From assembly GCF_900166985.1 (NCBI RefSeq), contig NZ_FUZK01000001.1, positions 479,288-543,287 on the forward strand: a stretch of DNA of 64,000 nucleotides. Direction: 5' to 3'. The stretch comes from Acholeplasma oculi. GTDB lineage: Bacteria; Bacillota_I; Bacilli_A; Acholeplasmatales; Acholeplasmataceae. Made by a program: the position numbers and the translations under genes. The notes under the pieces were generated by a model. It worked only from the letters and a program-made list of their open reading frames with translations. It did no database searches and was not told the origin of the DNA. Below are positions 26,480 to 36,164 of this stretch, piece by piece. Position 1 is the stretch's first letter; every line of letters begins with the position of its first letter.

Positions 26480-27491
26480 GAAACATACTATCGCCGAATG
26501 AAAAGAAGCGATAGTTTTTTTTTACTGCTTCATTATAAATTTCTAAAACTTTTTCTCGGTTATAAAATGCAGAAACTAACATAATCAATGTAGACTTTGG
26601 TAGATGAAAATTTGTAATGATTGCATCAACGACTTTAAATTGATATCCTGGATAAATAAATATATCTGTAGAATAATGTCCATGGTGAAATCCATTTTTA
26701 TAATTGGATTCTAGTGTACGAACTGAGGTTGTCCCTACTGCAATAATTCTTTTACCCAACTTTTTATAGGTATTCAAACGTTCTGCTGCTTCTTTACTGA
26801 TCTCGTAAGCCTCACTATGCATATGATGACTTAACACATCATCAACTTGAACAGGTCTAAACGTACCAAGTCCTACATGAAGTGTTACTTCAACAATTTC
26901 TACACCTTTTTTCTTAATGTTTTCTAATAACTCTTTGGTAAAGTGGAGTCCTGCAGTTGGTGCTGCAGCAGACCCTGGATATTTAGCATAAACCGTTTGA
27001 TAACGTTCTTTATCACTGAGTTGTTCTGTGATATAAGGTGGTAGTGGCATCGTGCCGAGTTTATCTAATACTTCTAAAAATATACCTTCATAAATAGCCT
27101 CATAGACGCGTATACCTTCATCTTTAATACCTACACATTTCAGTTTTAAACTACCATCACCAAAGACGATGATGGTTCCTAGTTTAACTTTTTTAGCAGG
27201 TTTTGTTAAGGCTTCCCATTCATCTTTAGATGTTTGATTTAATAGTAATACTTCCATAACACCTTGTAAACCTTCACGATGTCCTAAAAGTCTAGCAGGA
27301 ATTACCCTTGTATTATTCATCACTAAAACATCATTTTCAGTAAATTCATCCAAGATATCATAAAAATGCTTATCATGTGTAAGATCATTTTTTCTATCAA
27401 TAACAAGCAATTTAGAGTGATCTCTTTTATCTTCAGGGTGTTGTGCTATATTTTCTTTGGGTAAATGATAATCAAATAATTCTATTTTCAA
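26472..27491 (-). CDS. queA: S-adenosylmethionine:tRNA ribosyltransferase-isomerase
   Basis: Transfers and rearranges the ribosyl group of SAM onto 7-aminomethyl-7-deazaguanine in tRNA, forming epoxyqueuosine at the wobble position. The 339 residues include the N-terminal [72 protein letters not shown] and [16 protein letters not shown]. The start is a TTG at 27491 that overlaps the ruvB TGA, so it is coupled to ruvB. Its last codons carry the terminator of the facing gene uppP. Confidence 0.96.
   Translation of the reverse strand: MKIELFDYHLPKENIAQHPEDKRDHSKLLVIDRKNDLTHDKHFYDILDEFTENDVLVMNNTRVIPARLLGHREGLQGVMEVLLLNQTSKDEWEALTKPAKKVKLGTIIVFGDGSLKLKCVGIKDEGIRVYEAIYEGIFLEVLDKLGTMPLPPYITEQLSDKERYQTVYAKYPGSAAAPTAGLHFTKELLENIKKKGVEIVEVTLHVGLGTFRPVQVDDVLSHHMHSEAYEISKEAAERLNTYKKLGKRIIAVGTTSVRTLESNYKNGFHHGHYSTDIFIYPGYQFKVVDAIITNFHLPKSTLIMLVSAFYNREKVLEIYNEAVKKNYRFFSFGDSMFLK
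26487..26523 (+). terminator. terminator of uppP inside the 3' end of queA
   Basis: ACTATCGC (26487-26494) pairs with GCGATAGT (26508-26515) and runs into a long T tract to 26523. The same bases on the other strand encode the last residues of QueA ([12 protein letters not shown]). Confidence 0.75.
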
Positions 27492-28501
27492 GTCTCTAGT
27501 AATCCTTTATAATATTTTTTACCTAGGAGTTCATAAGCTTTTTCAGTAGCCACTCTACCTCTAGGAGTTCTTTTAATATATCCTTCTTGAAGTAAAAAAG
27601 GTTCAAATACATCTTCAATTGTACCGGGTTCTTCACCAATGGTAGAAGCAATAGATTCTAATCCTACCGGACCTCCATTAAAACGTTCAATCATACCTTT
27701 TAAGTATAAATAATCGGATGAATCGAGTCCTTTTTGGTCAATACCAAGTTTTGTTAATGCGAGATTTGTTACATCATATGTTATGACACCATCTGTCATA
27801 ATTTCTGCAAAATCTCTCACACGTCTAAACAAACGATTGGCAATTCTAGGTGTACCTCTACTACGCTTAGATAACTCATCAACTGCGAGTTCATCGATTT
27901 TGTTTTGATAAACATTAGATGTTCTTCTTACAATTTGCTTTATTTCATCAATTGTATAATAACTCAATCTAAAAACAGCACCAAATCTTTCACGTAGAGG
28001 ATGCGATAAATCACCAAATCTAGTAGTAGCTCCAACTAAAGTAAAAGGTGGTAACTCAATACGAATACTTCTAGAATCTCTTTCTTTATCCAAAACAATG
28101 TCCAAAACATAATCTTCCATTGCAGAATATAAAACCTCTTCAACAAAACGTGGTAAGCGATGTATCTCATCAATAAATAAGACATCCCCATGTTGAAGTG
28201 ATGTTAAAAGGGCTGCCAAATCACCAGTTTTTTCAATTGCAGGTCCACTTGTGATTTTAATGTTTACTCCTAATTCATTAGCAATAATTTGAGCCAGTGT
28301 TGTTTTACCCAATCCAGGAGCACCATAAAGTAAGACATGGTCTAAACTTTCACTTCTTTTGATTGCTGCTTGAATATAAATACTTAACATTTCTTTAATA
28401 TCATTTTGTCCAATATATTGATTTAAATATTGTGGACGCAGCATTAATTCATCTTCAGTTTGATTTTCTAAATCTCTTAAAATTGATTTATCATCTATCA
28501 T
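27488..28501 (-). CDS. ruvB: Holliday junction branch migration helicase RuvB
   Basis: AAA+ motor that, with RuvA, drives branch migration of Holliday junctions in recombination repair. The 337 residues contain the N-terminal [11 protein letters not shown], the Walker [13 protein letters not shown], Walker [12 protein letters not shown], sensor stretch [19 protein letters not shown] and the C-terminal winged helix ([16 protein letters not shown]). A GAGGA site precedes the ATG, and it is 13 bases behind ruvA. RuvC is not in the window, as usual in Firmicutes, which use RecU. Confidence 0.97.
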   Translation of the reverse strand: MIDDKSILRDLENQTEDELMLRPQYLNQYIGQNDIKEMLSIYIQAAIKRSESLDHVLLYGAPGLGKTTLAQIIANELGVNIKITSGPAIEKTGDLAALLTSLQHGDVLFIDEIHRLPRFVEEVLYSAMEDYVLDIVLDKERDSRSIRIELPPFTLVGATTRFGDLSHPLRERFGAVFRLSYYTIDEIKQIVRRTSNVYQNKIDELAVDELSKRSRGTPRIANRLFRRVRDFAEIMTDGVITYDVTNLALTKLGIDQKGLDSSDYLYLKGMIERFNGGPVGLESIASTIGEEPGTIEDVFEPFLLQEGYIKRTPRGRVATEKAYELLGKKYYKGLLET

Positions 28502-28513
28502 GGATTATATCCT

Positions 28514-29074
28514 CTATTTCAACATATAAGCTAACGCTTCTTTTAAAGCTTGGTCAACACTTTGATCGGTGTTGATATGCTTTAATGCTTTAGCAATTTC
28601 TTTTCTATTATATCCTAACGCCTCAAGCGCTAAAGATACATCCTTGGATGCATCACTAATCAGTTCTAAATCTAAATCATCTGAAACTAATTTACCTTTT
28701 AAATCCAATATAATTTGTTGAGCAGATTTCATCCCAATACCAGGGAACTTGGTTAAGTATTTTGCATCACTTTCTTCAATTGCCAAAATAATTTTATTGG
28801 GTTCATCATATGCTACTATACTTAAAGCACTCTTTGGTCCAATACCTGAAACACTTAATAATTTTAAGAATAGTTCTAACGTTTGATCATCTTTAAAACC
28901 ATATAATTGAAAAATATCTTCTCTTACATGAAGATATGTAGATAATTGTACCTCTTCTTCTAAACGGTACTGATACGGTGTTGGACTTATGACTAAGTAT
29001 CCTATTCCATGATTATCAACAATAATATGTTGAGGTGTAATTTTCTTAACGATTCCTTTAATATATCCGTACAT
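28514..29074 (-). CDS. ruvA: Holliday junction DNA helicase subunit RuvA
   Basis: Binds the four-way junction as a tetramer and recruits RuvB. The 186 residues show the OB-fold start MYGYIKGIVKKI, the helix-hairpin-helix stretches LLSVSGIGPKSALSIV and LTKFPGIGMKSAQQII, and the flexible C-terminal domain III (LEALGYNRKEIAKAL). A GTG at 29083 is in frame, but it lies within the AGGTGA site, so the ATG at 29074 is used. First gene of ruvA-ruvB-queA; its extended -10 is at 29105-29113. Confidence 0.95.
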   Translation of the reverse strand: MYGYIKGIVKKITPQHIIVDNHGIGYLVISPTPYQYRLEEEVQLSTYLHVREDIFQLYGFKDDQTLELFLKLLSVSGIGPKSALSIVAYDEPNKIILAIEESDAKYLTKFPGIGMKSAQQIILDLKGKLVSDDLDLELISDASKDVSLALEALGYNRKEIAKALKHINTDQSVDQALKEALAYMLK

Positions 29075-29104
29075 AGCAATCACCTATAATTAGTATTCTA
29101 AAAT

Positions 29105-29113
29105 ATTATAACA
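29105..29113 (-). promoter_or_regulatory. extended -10 promoter of ruvA
   Basis: Minus strand TGTTATAAT, 31 bases before the ruvA ATG. It is divergent from a second extended -10 at 29133. Confidence 0.5.
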
Positions 29114-29132
29114 TTTTTTGAACCCTTTATTA

Positions 29133-29141
29133 TGATATAAT
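29133..29141 (+). promoter_or_regulatory. extended -10 promoter of the coiled-coil gene
   Basis: TGATATAAT on the plus strand, about 20 bases before the probable start at 29162, which implies a very short leader. Confidence 0.5.
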
Positions 29142-29161
29142 AAATTAGGTAGGTGAATGAA

Positions 29162-32100
29162 GTGTTTGAATTCATTAAAGATGCCAACTTAAAACTGGAT
29201 GAACTAGCGAAAAAAGATAAGAAGTATAAAGACATCACACATCCATTAAAAGAATTACTTTCCAATATTAAAGGAGAGTTTTTAGGCTTTAAAAAGTCAC
29301 ATGAATCTATCTTAAAAAACACACTTGACAGTCACGATTTACTCAAATCAACATTCAATCAAAAAATTTTGATGCTACAAAAAAATCTCGAACATCATAA
29401 AGATGAGGTTAAAAATAAGCGCCTTCAACTTGATTCAAAGCAAACTAATGATTTAAAAGAGATTGAAAAAGAAACGAGTATTATTATTGCTAAACATAAA
29501 GATTCTATTAAAGAATTAGAATTAAAACAAGGTGAACTTAAAAGAGAAATCCAAACAGCAAAAGCTAAAGAAATCTCTGAGATTGAGCGTTTAATTGCAG
29601 AAATTAAAAAGCATAGTGATCATCAACTGAAGCAAATTGAGGAAAATCATCAATCTCTTCTAATAGAAATAAAAAAGAGTTATGATGAAAATGTTTTAAC
29701 CACACATGAAAGTATGAATTCTAAAAAGGCTGAAGTAGCTTTAAGACTAGAACAGATGAATCTTCTTAAAAATACTTACAGAGATCAGTCAGATAAGAAA
29801 TACTTATCCATAAAAAATGATTATCATCTTGAATCCATTCAGTTTAATCAACATGTTGACTTACTCAAAAAAGAAAAAGATGAGTTTATTAAAAAAGCTA
29901 AAGATACTTATAAAAAAGCACTCATTCCAATTGATGATGAAAAATATGAGTTTAATCAAAAATATGAACTTACTAAAAAAGAGATTGAAGATAGTTACCA
30001 TCAAAAGTTCTTAGTTCATAAAAAGCAAATGGATGAAATGAATCAAGAATATTCAGCAAAAAAAGAACAAATCATCAAAGAAACAGCTGAAGCAATCACA
30101 CTTTATAATTCTAAGCTTACAGCATTCAGAGAAACAATCCAACTCGACCGCCATGAATATTTAACTCAATATAAAGCTGATTTTAGTCTGCTTTCAACAG
30201 AGGATGATAAAAAAGATTTAAACAGAAACAAAAATAAATATTTACGTAGTCAAGATAATGAACTTAATAAGCAAATTCATCGTACCAATCGAGCAACCAT
30301 TCAAAAAAATAAAGAACAATATCAAAAGCTTTATGATTTGGAAATTGCATTATTAGAAAAACAAATGAAATGGCGTATTGAAGGTAAACTGATGATTATC
30401 AATCAAAAGTTACTGAATTTTAAAAACGACCAAGAACATCTCTATCATCAAAAACAAATAGAGTTCAAACAAAAATCGCTTAAGTATGCTCATGATTTTG
30501 AACTTGAAAAAATCGAGTTGGTATATCTATCTAAAATTGCTCCACTAGAATTAAAATTAAGTGTTGCGAATTCTATTTCAGAAAGAGATATCAATCTTTT
30601 AAGTAACGATACGAATTATCATCTTAATTACTACCAACATCAAGAGGATTTAATCGCATTTGAATTAGAATCATTTATTTTAGAACAAGAAACACTGTTG
30701 GAATCCTTAAAGTTATATTATGATTATCAATTGAATGTGACCCAAATGACACATCAATTAAACATTGATAAAGAAAACGTCATAAGAGATCTAAAAGTAA
30801 AAACACAGTTATCTAAAAAAGATTTATCCATTTACGCTTTTGAACGTCAAGCATTATCACTGGAACTAGATACTTTAGAATCTATTTTAGAGATCAATTC
30901 AGAAATTGACTTCTTAATGAAGAAAGAACGTGTATATTCTGAACAAATTGAATCTCTTACTCAAATCGAAATAGAAAAGATTAACCTATCTCGTTCACTT
31001 GAGGAATTTAAATCAAATTTAAATGAGCATCTAGAATATATTACACTTGATTCTGAAATACTTTATAAGGATTTAGATATTGTTCAATCAAGAATTCACT
31101 TCTTGTTTAACCAAATCTATGTAATTTATAATATTCATCATCATTTCATGCTACAACTTATGAATTTATATCAATTACCTGCACATCCTGAAGATATCAA
31201 GTTATTCATTCAGTTAAGTCTTGATATATTTAAGAACCTAAGTTTCATACAAGAACAGTCTAAGGATGAATTCTTAATTGATTTGCATCAATATCACGAG
31301 ACTAAAATCAATGACTTGATGAATTTAAGAATGAATACTAAAGTGGATTTTCTCAATAATGAACTTAATCATAAGTTAGATAGTCTAGAATTATCCATTG
31401 AAAATTATGTCAGTGTCATTGAAAAATATGAATATCAAATCAAACTTCTTAATAATAACATTGATAAAAAACAATCTGAAATTAATATTTTAGATAACAG
31501 AGACGATCAAGGTAATAAGAACTATAAACTTAATAAAGAACTTCTATCTAAACAAATGAATGATTTAGAAAGTGAAGTTTCCAATATTGAAACAGAAATT
31601 CTAAAAAACCAAAAAGCGATCGACAAAATTGAACAAACCAAACAAAAACTCTATACTCAATTTGAACAAAGTAAAAAGAACTTAAGCAAAAAATATCAAA
31701 TTGAAGCAAATGTTTATTTGAATCAAATGTCGATATATCAACGTATATTAAGTAAACTGACTCAGTTATTTAAGACATATGAACAAAAGGTAGATTTTAT
31801 AACTCAAAAACTCAATCAACCTATATATCTAACAGATAATATCATGAAAGAATATCAAAAAGGTTATGATAAAATTGAAACCTACTTTGAACTTAAGAGT
31901 AATGTATTATATCAAGAGTTATTAAAGGTGAGTGTTCGATTGATTAATCAACTTATTTCCGATCAAGAGTCTTTAAAAACAAACTATTATAAAGATTTTG
32001 AACAAAAAGAACTTGAGATTCAAAAAAAGATGATTCAATCAGAACAAACCATAAACCAAGTTAAGAAAAAGTATCAAGAAATCATAATTGATGCCTCAAA

Positions 32101-32716
32101 TGAAAAATCTATTTCATTTAAAGCCTTAAAAGATGCCCTTCATAAAGATAGATTCCATACCATTCAGCAGCTTAAAGAATCCATGGTTCAAACGGAAAGC
32201 TACATTATGAACAATGAAAGAAATCTAGAGAATGAATCTAAGCTTATAGATGCAAACCTAAGTTCTGTTATTGCTCAATTTAAAGTGGATTATGATAAAG
32301 CTTATCAAAAAGTACAAGACCTATTGAATAAAAATATGTCTAAACTTGTTGAAGCAAAAACTATAAAAGATAAAAACTTAAAACAACTAGAGGATTCAAC
32401 TCAGTCTAAAAATGGATTACTACATACGAAATTTAATCAAAATGAAGTTAAACTCACTGAATTTTACCAAAATAAAATTACTGAGTATAAAGAGAACTTA
32501 AACAAAAAACAAGCACATTTTGAAAAGCGTATACAACAAATCCATCTGGACTTAGAACAAACAACCAAACAAAAAACAATCTTAATGGATGAAAACCAAA
32601 AAGAGTATGAACAATTTGGTTTAAAAGTTGAAATGCATGAAAAGAAACTTTATCAAAAAGAATTACTTGATGCTAAAAAGAGCTTTGCATTTAAATCAAG
32701 AACACTTAAACTATAG
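29162..32716 (+). CDS. very large coiled-coil protein of unknown function
   Basis: About 1184 residues, almost all predicted helical and heptad-like. It is rich in Lys, Glu, Gln, Asn, Leu and Ile, has no Cys, a single Trp (QMKWRIEG) and only about half a dozen prolines. No signal peptide, membrane segment or nucleotide-binding motif is visible, so it is probably cytoplasmic. Two coiled-coil arms seem to flank a less regular middle (about 630-720) with the hydrophobic stretch FLFNQIYVIYNIHHHFMLQL and a Pro-containing LPAHPED. The GTG at 29153 or the GTG at 29162 could start it; AGGTGA at 29151 suits the second. It is transcribed alone and ends at a strong terminator. A structural or cytoskeletal role is only an inference. 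Confidence 0.85.
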   Translation: MFEFIKDANLKLDELAKKDKKYKDITHPLKELLSNIKGEFLGFKKSHESILKNTLDSHDLLKSTFNQKILMLQKNLEHHKDEVKNKRLQLDSKQTNDLKEIEKETSIIIAKHKDSIKELELKQGELKREIQTAKAKEISEIERLIAEIKKHSDHQLKQIEENHQSLLIEIKKSYDENVLTTHESMNSKKAEVALRLEQMNLLKNTYRDQSDKKYLSIKNDYHLESIQFNQHVDLLKKEKDEFIKKAKDTYKKALIPIDDEKYEFNQKYELTKKEIEDSYHQKFLVHKKQMDEMNQEYSAKKEQIIKETAEAITLYNSKLTAFRETIQLDRHEYLTQYKADFSLLSTEDDKKDLNRNKNKYLRSQDNELNKQIHRTNRATIQKNKEQYQKLYDLEIALLEKQMKWRIEGKLMIINQKLLNFKNDQEHLYHQKQIEFKQKSLKYAHDFELEKIELVYLSKIAPLELKLSVANSISERDINLLSNDTNYHLNYYQHQEDLIAFELESFILEQETLLESLKLYYDYQLNVTQMTHQLNIDKENVIRDLKVKTQLSKKDLSIYAFERQALSLELDTLESILEINSEIDFLMKKERVYSEQIESLTQIEIEKINLSRSLEEFKSNLNEHLEYITLDSEILYKDLDIVQSRIHFLFNQIYVIYNIHHHFMLQLMNLYQLPAHPEDIKLFIQLSLDIFKNLSFIQEQSKDEFLIDLHQYHETKINDLMNLRMNTKVDFLNNELNHKLDSLELSIENYVSVIEKYEYQIKLLNNNIDKKQSEINILDNRDDQGNKNYKLNKELLSKQMNDLESEVSNIETEILKNQKAIDKIEQTKQKLYTQFEQSKKNLSKKYQIEANVYLNQMSIYQRILSKLTQLFKTYEQKVDFITQKLNQPIYLTDNIMKEYQKGYDKIETYFELKSNVLYQELLKVSVRLINQLISDQESLKTNYYKDFEQKELEIQKKMIQSEQTINQVKKKYQEIIIDASNEKSISFKALKDALHKDRFHTIQQLKESMVQTESYIMNNERNLENESKLIDANLSSVIAQFKVDYDKAYQKVQDLLNKNMSKLVEAKTIKDKNLKQLEDSTQSKNGLLHTKFNQNEVKLTEFYQNKITEYKENLNKKQAHFEKRIQQIHLDLEQTTKQKTILMDENQKEYEQFGLKVEMHEKKLYQKELLDAKKSFAFKSRTLKL

Positions 32717-32726
32717 TTTATAAATG

Positions 32727-32760
32727 AAAAGGTACACCTAACATTTAGGTGTACCTTTTT
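32727..32760. terminator. bidirectional terminator between the coiled-coil gene and obgE
   Basis: AAAAGGTACACCTAA (32727-32741) pairs with TTAGGTGTACCTTTT (32745-32759) around a three-base loop, a 15-bp stem flanked by A and T runs, between two convergent genes. Confidence 0.88.
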
Positions 32761-32767
32761 AATATGA

Positions 32768-34027
32768 TTACTCTAAATATTCAAACTCATAAGAGAATAT
32801 ACGTACAATTTCTCCGTTTTGAATACCAGCTTCTTTTAATGCATCATCAATGCCTAATTCTCTTAATTGTCTTGAGAATCGTTTAATTGCTGATTCATTA
32901 TTGACATCAATTCTATTGAAGAGTTGGAATAGTTTCTCACCGCTTAACTCAAAGACACCATCATCTGCCTTTTTAATAATGAACGGTGAATCCTTTTCCT
33001 CACTGAATGTATAAACGCGTGTTGATTCTTTAGGTTTAAGTTTAGGAATCTCTTTTAACACGTTAACAATTTCGTGTTTGAGTTCTTCTAATCCTTCCTT
33101 GGATAACGCTGAAATTTCAAAGATTTTAACATCTTTAAGTTCTTTTCTTAAAGCATCAACTTTTTCTTTAGCGCCTTCAACATCCATTTTATTGGCAACA
33201 ACAATTTGTTTACGATCTTTTAATGCTTCATCATATAATTCAAGTTCTTTATTGATTTTTTGATAATCATCGAATGGATTATCACTTTCCATCGATAATA
33301 TATGGAGTAATACACGACATCTTTCAACGTGTTTTAAAAACTGGATTCCAAGTCCAACGCCTAAATGAGCAAACTCAATTAAACCTGGTAAATCCGCCAC
33401 AACAAACTCATCATCTTGAACTCTAACCATTCCAAGTTGTGGACTTAATGTTGTAAAGTGATATGCAGCAATTTTGGCTTTAGCATTAGAAATAACAGAA
33501 ATTAGTGTAGATTTACCAACAGATGGGTAACCTAAAAGACCTACGTCAGCTAAGACTTGTAGTTCAACTTTTGCAACAAACTTTTGACCTAAATCACCTT
33601 GTTCCGCAAAGTCAGGTGCTTGGTTTTTATTGGATGCAAATGAAATATTTCCACGTCCACCTTTACCACCTTTAGCAATTAAAAGTGCTTCACCATGATA
33701 AAGAATTTCGCCAATCAATTGATTTTTATCATCATATACGATGGTACCTAATGGAACTCTAATATACGTATGAGGTGCATTTGCACCATGCATACCTTTG
33801 ATTTGACCATGTGTACCATCTTTGGCACGAATGTGTCTGTTATATTTTAAATCGATGAGTGTATTTTTACCCTCATCACCAATAAAATATACATTACCAC
33901 CGTGACCACCATTACCTCCAGAAGGACCTCCAAATTCTACATGGGCTTCTCTTCTAAAAGCAACTTTACCATTACCGCCTCTGCCACCAGTAACTTCTAC
34001 TGTGACCTCATCTACAAATATACTCAT
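32768..34027 (-). CDS. obgE: GTPase Obg/CgtA
   Basis: Essential GTPase tied to 50S ribosome assembly and stress control. The 419 residues show the glycine-rich Obg fold (GGRGGNGKVAFRREA, GGPSGGNGGHGG, GGKGGRGN), the G domain with G1 GYPSVGKST near 167-175, G2 FTTLSPQLG, G3 DLPGL, G4 NKMD, and a C-terminal OCT domain (YTFSEEKDSPFIIKK). The frame runs seven codons further, but the ATG at 34027 with AGGAGTG gives MSIFVDEVTV. It follows rpmA but has its own promoter after the rpmA terminator. Confidence 0.97.
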   Translation of the reverse strand: MSIFVDEVTVEVTGGRGGNGKVAFRREAHVEFGGPSGGNGGHGGNVYFIGDEGKNTLIDLKYNRHIRAKDGTHGQIKGMHGANAPHTYIRVPLGTIVYDDKNQLIGEILYHGEALLIAKGGKGGRGNISFASNKNQAPDFAEQGDLGQKFVAKVELQVLADVGLLGYPSVGKSTLISVISNAKAKIAAYHFTTLSPQLGMVRVQDDEFVVADLPGLIEFAHLGVGLGIQFLKHVERCRVLLHILSMESDNPFDDYQKINKELELYDEALKDRKQIVVANKMDVEGAKEKVDALRKELKDVKIFEISALSKEGLEELKHEIVNVLKEIPKLKPKESTRVYTFSEEKDSPFIIKKADDGVFELSGEKLFQLFNRIDVNNESAIKRFSRQLRELGIDDALKEAGIQNGEIVRIFSYEFEYLE

Positions 34028-34050
34028 ATCTATCACTCCTAATAGCAACT

Positions 34051-34079
34051 ATTTTACAAGAAAAAAGGGTAATTATCAA
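34051..34079 (-). promoter_or_regulatory. promoter of obgE
   Basis: Minus strand TTGATA (34079-34074), a 17-base spacer and TAAAAT (34056-34051), 23 bases before the obgE ATG. The -35 lies in the loop of the rpmA terminator. Confidence 0.6.
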
Positions 34080-34087
34080 TTACCCTT
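34060..34087 (-). terminator. terminator after rpmA
   Basis: Minus strand AAGGGTAATT (34087-34078) pairs with AATTACCCTT (34074-34065) and continues into a T run. It separates rpmA from obgE. Confidence 0.8.
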
Positions 34088-34091
34088 TAAA

Positions 34092-34370
34092 TTAAGCTTC
34101 GTAAACTGATACTTGCGTACGGTCTTTACCTTTACGCTCATATTTTACAGTTCCTGATACTTTAGCAAATAACGTATCGTCTCCACCACGTCCAACATTA
34201 TTGCCTGGATGAATTTTAGTTCCTCTTTGGCGATAGATGATTGAACCTGCTGAAGCGAATTGTCCATCAGATAATTTTTGTCCTAAACGTTGTGATCTAG
34301 AGTCACGACCATTTCTAGTCGATCCAACCCCTTTTTTAGATGCGAATAACTGAATATTAATCTTTAGCAT
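34092..34370 (-). CDS. rpmA: 50S ribosomal protein L27 with cleavable N-terminus
   Basis: L27 reaches into the peptidyl transferase centre with its N-terminal tail. The 92 residues begin [18 protein letters not shown]. This is the Firmicute form, where Prp protease removes the residues up to FA before assembly. The rest ([35 protein letters not shown]) is standard. An AAAGGAGGG site precedes the ATG. It lies directly behind prp, the gene for its own processing enzyme. Confidence 0.98.
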   Translation of the reverse strand: MLKINIQLFASKKGVGSTRNGRDSRSQRLGQKLSDGQFASAGSIIYRQRGTKIHPGNNVGRGGDDTLFAKVSGTVKYERKGKDRTQVSVYEA

Positions 34371-34371
34371 G

Positions 34372-34686
34372 TTATCCCTCCTTTTGGTTTTTAATGTAAG
34401 TTTTATATTGAGTTTCTAACTCATTCATTGTGTATTCTAAATTTTTGAGTAACCCTTCGATGGTATCATTAGATTTGATCACATTTAATTCGAAGAATCC
34501 ACTTTCAATCTTGACTTTAAATTGTTTTTTAAAGCCTAGAATTTCAATTGCATTAGCCGTCATGATTAATGCAGTTGATACTGCTGAACAAACGATGTCT
34601 GTTCCATGTGCTCCAAAGAGTGCGTGTCCTTCGACATGAACATTTTGGATTGTACCATTATCTTTATGAAATCTGTATTGAATCAT
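34372..34686 (-). CDS. prp: ribosomal-processing cysteine protease Prp
   Basis: A 104-residue protease that cuts the N-terminal extension off L27. The catalytic His21 lies in VEGHALFG and Cys33 in [13 protein letters not shown], at the spacing usual for Prp. It sits between rplU and rpmA in the normal Firmicute order; its ATG overlaps the rplU stop (TAATG) and it ends one base before the rpmA start codon. The extension of the L27 encoded next to it fits this role. Confidence 0.95.
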   Translation of the reverse strand: MIQYRFHKDNGTIQNVHVEGHALFGAHGTDIVCSAVSTALIMTANAIEILGFKKQFKVKIESGFFELNVIKSNDTIEGLLKNLEYTMNELETQYKTYIKNQKEG

Positions 34687-34985
34687 TAGCCGATAATAGA
34701 TTTAACAACCAATTTAGTGTATGGTTGTCTGTGACCTTGTTTTCTTCTAAGATTCTTACGTCTCTTATATTTAAAAACAATAATCTTTCTTTGTTTACCT
34801 TGTTTTACGACTTCTGCAACAACTTTAGCACCAGAGATGAATGGTTGTCCAATTTTTGAGTCGATTGCAAGAACTTCAGTAAATTCATAAGTTTCACCTG
34901 GTTCAACTTCTAGTTTTTCAACATAGATTTCTTGTCCTTCAGTTACTTTTACTTGTTTACCGCCTGTTTTGATAATTGCAAACAT
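34686..34985 (-). CDS. rplU: 50S ribosomal protein L21
   Basis: Large-subunit protein that binds 23S rRNA. The 99 residues match the family: [14 protein letters not shown] at the start, VLAIDSK, and the basic C-terminal signature [20 protein letters not shown]. An AAGGAGG site precedes the ATG. First gene of rplU-prp-rpmA, with a strong promoter at 35079-35107 and an untranslated leader of about 85 bases. Confidence 0.98.
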   Translation of the reverse strand: MFAIIKTGGKQVKVTEGQEIYVEKLEVEPGETYEFTEVLAIDSKIGQPFISGAKVVAEVVKQGKQRKIIVFKYKRRKNLRRKQGHRQPYTKLVVKSIIG

Positions 34986-34989
34986 GCTG

Positions 34990-35072
34990 TTTCCTCCTTA
35001 TTTTTTTATTTGAAGACACACTATGAAGGTAGTCAGGAGACATTTTTGACCTTTTCTACGTGGTACAACGCG
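34990..35072 (-). promoter_or_regulatory. 5' leader of rplU, possible L21 autoregulatory leader
   Basis: The transcript from the strong promoter carries about 85 untranslated bases before the rplU binding site. It includes the segments GGTCAAAAATGTCTCCTGACT and CATAGTGTGTCTTC. Firmicute rplU genes often have an L21 leader RNA. I cannot fold it reliably by eye, so the match to that family is tentative. Confidence 0.4.
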
Positions 35073-35078
35073 AGTATC

Positions 35079-35107
35079 ATTTTATATGATTTCGTGCATT
35101 TTGTCAA
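35079..35107 (-). promoter_or_regulatory. strong promoter of the rplU operon
   Basis: Minus strand TTGACA (35107-35102), a 17-base spacer and TAAAAT (35084-35079). The -35 is a consensus match. Confidence 0.8.
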
Positions 35108-35186
35108 GTTAATAATCTGTTTTAACCAGGTTTTTTTAGATTTTATTATTTTTTACTTATTTTATGAGAATTACCGATGATTTTTA

Positions 35187-36164
35187 TTATCTTTGACCTT
35201 TATCGTATGCAATACCTAAGGCTTTAGGTGCTCTAGAACGCTTAGAAGTAAAGATCAATACGATGATGGTTGCAATGTATGGAACCATACTCCAAAATGC
35301 TGAAGGAACTCCTAAATTTTCTAAAAACGGGAAGAATGCGACACCGTTACCCAATGTTAATAAACTTGAAAATAATAGTGCTGCTCCCATAATTTTGATT
35401 GGATTCCAATTACCAAATATTAATACAGCAATAGCTAAGAATCCATATCCAGATACATCACCTGAAAATTCATTAAATGTCATAACTAAGATAAATCCAC
35501 CAATACCTGCTAAGAATCCTGAGATACCTACTCCTAGATATCTCATTTTATAAATAGATATACCCGCAGCATCAGCAGCATGTGGATTTTCACCTGTTGC
35601 AGTAAGTCTTAGTCCAAATCTTGTCTTGAAAATGACTAATGATGCAATGATGATTGCAATAATTCCAACATAAAGACCTGGTTGAACATTTTTAAAGAAT
35701 AAGTCGCCAATGATTGGAATATCTGATAAGAATGGTATATGTCTAATTCTAAATTCAGGTGCAAAAACAGGTAATTTATCAGACCCTTGAGATTCACCTA
35801 AAACTAAACTTTGAGTTAAGAATAACGCAAGTGCAGGTGTTAATGTGTTGATTGCCGTTGCAGATATCGTTTGGTCAGCTTTCATTTTTATTGATGCAAA
35901 TGCATGTATCATCGAAAAGAGGATACCCACCAATCCAGCAATACATAAAGCCACCATATAAACAACTAAATTAGTCACTAAATCGCCTGTTTTAAGTGCG
36001 TTTGCAACCAATAGACCTACGAATCCACCGATGATCATCAACCCGTCTAAAGCGATATTTGTAACACCACCACGCTCTGTAAACATGCCACCTAATGCAG
36101 TTACAATCAACGGTATAGCAACAATAACGACTAAACTTAAATATCTTAATATACTATCATACAT
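35187..36164 (-). CDS. nupQ: nucleoside ABC transporter permease (NupQ-like)
   Basis: Second permease of a BMP-type nucleoside importer; about eight to ten TM helices in 325 residues. The family stretches GGMFTERGGVTNIALDGLMIIGG near the N-terminus and TATGENPHAADAAGI (the loop that contacts the ATPase) are present. The frame opens with a GTG at 36173, but AGGTGA there acts as the binding site for the ATG at 36164 (MYDSILRY). Last gene of the importer operon, overlapping the first permease by 8 bases. I see no clear terminator after it before the rplU promoter. Confidence 0.93.
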   Translation of the reverse strand: MYDSILRYLSLVVIVAIPLIVTALGGMFTERGGVTNIALDGLMIIGGFVGLLVANALKTGDLVTNLVVYMVALCIAGLVGILFSMIHAFASIKMKADQTISATAINTLTPALALFLTQSLVLGESQGSDKLPVFAPEFRIRHIPFLSDIPIIGDLFFKNVQPGLYVGIIAIIIASLVIFKTRFGLRLTATGENPHAADAAGISIYKMRYLGVGISGFLAGIGGFILVMTFNEFSGDVSGYGFLAIAVLIFGNWNPIKIMGAALLFSSLLTLGNGVAFFPFLENLGVPSAFWSMVPYIATIIVLIFTSKRSRAPKALGIAYDKGQR

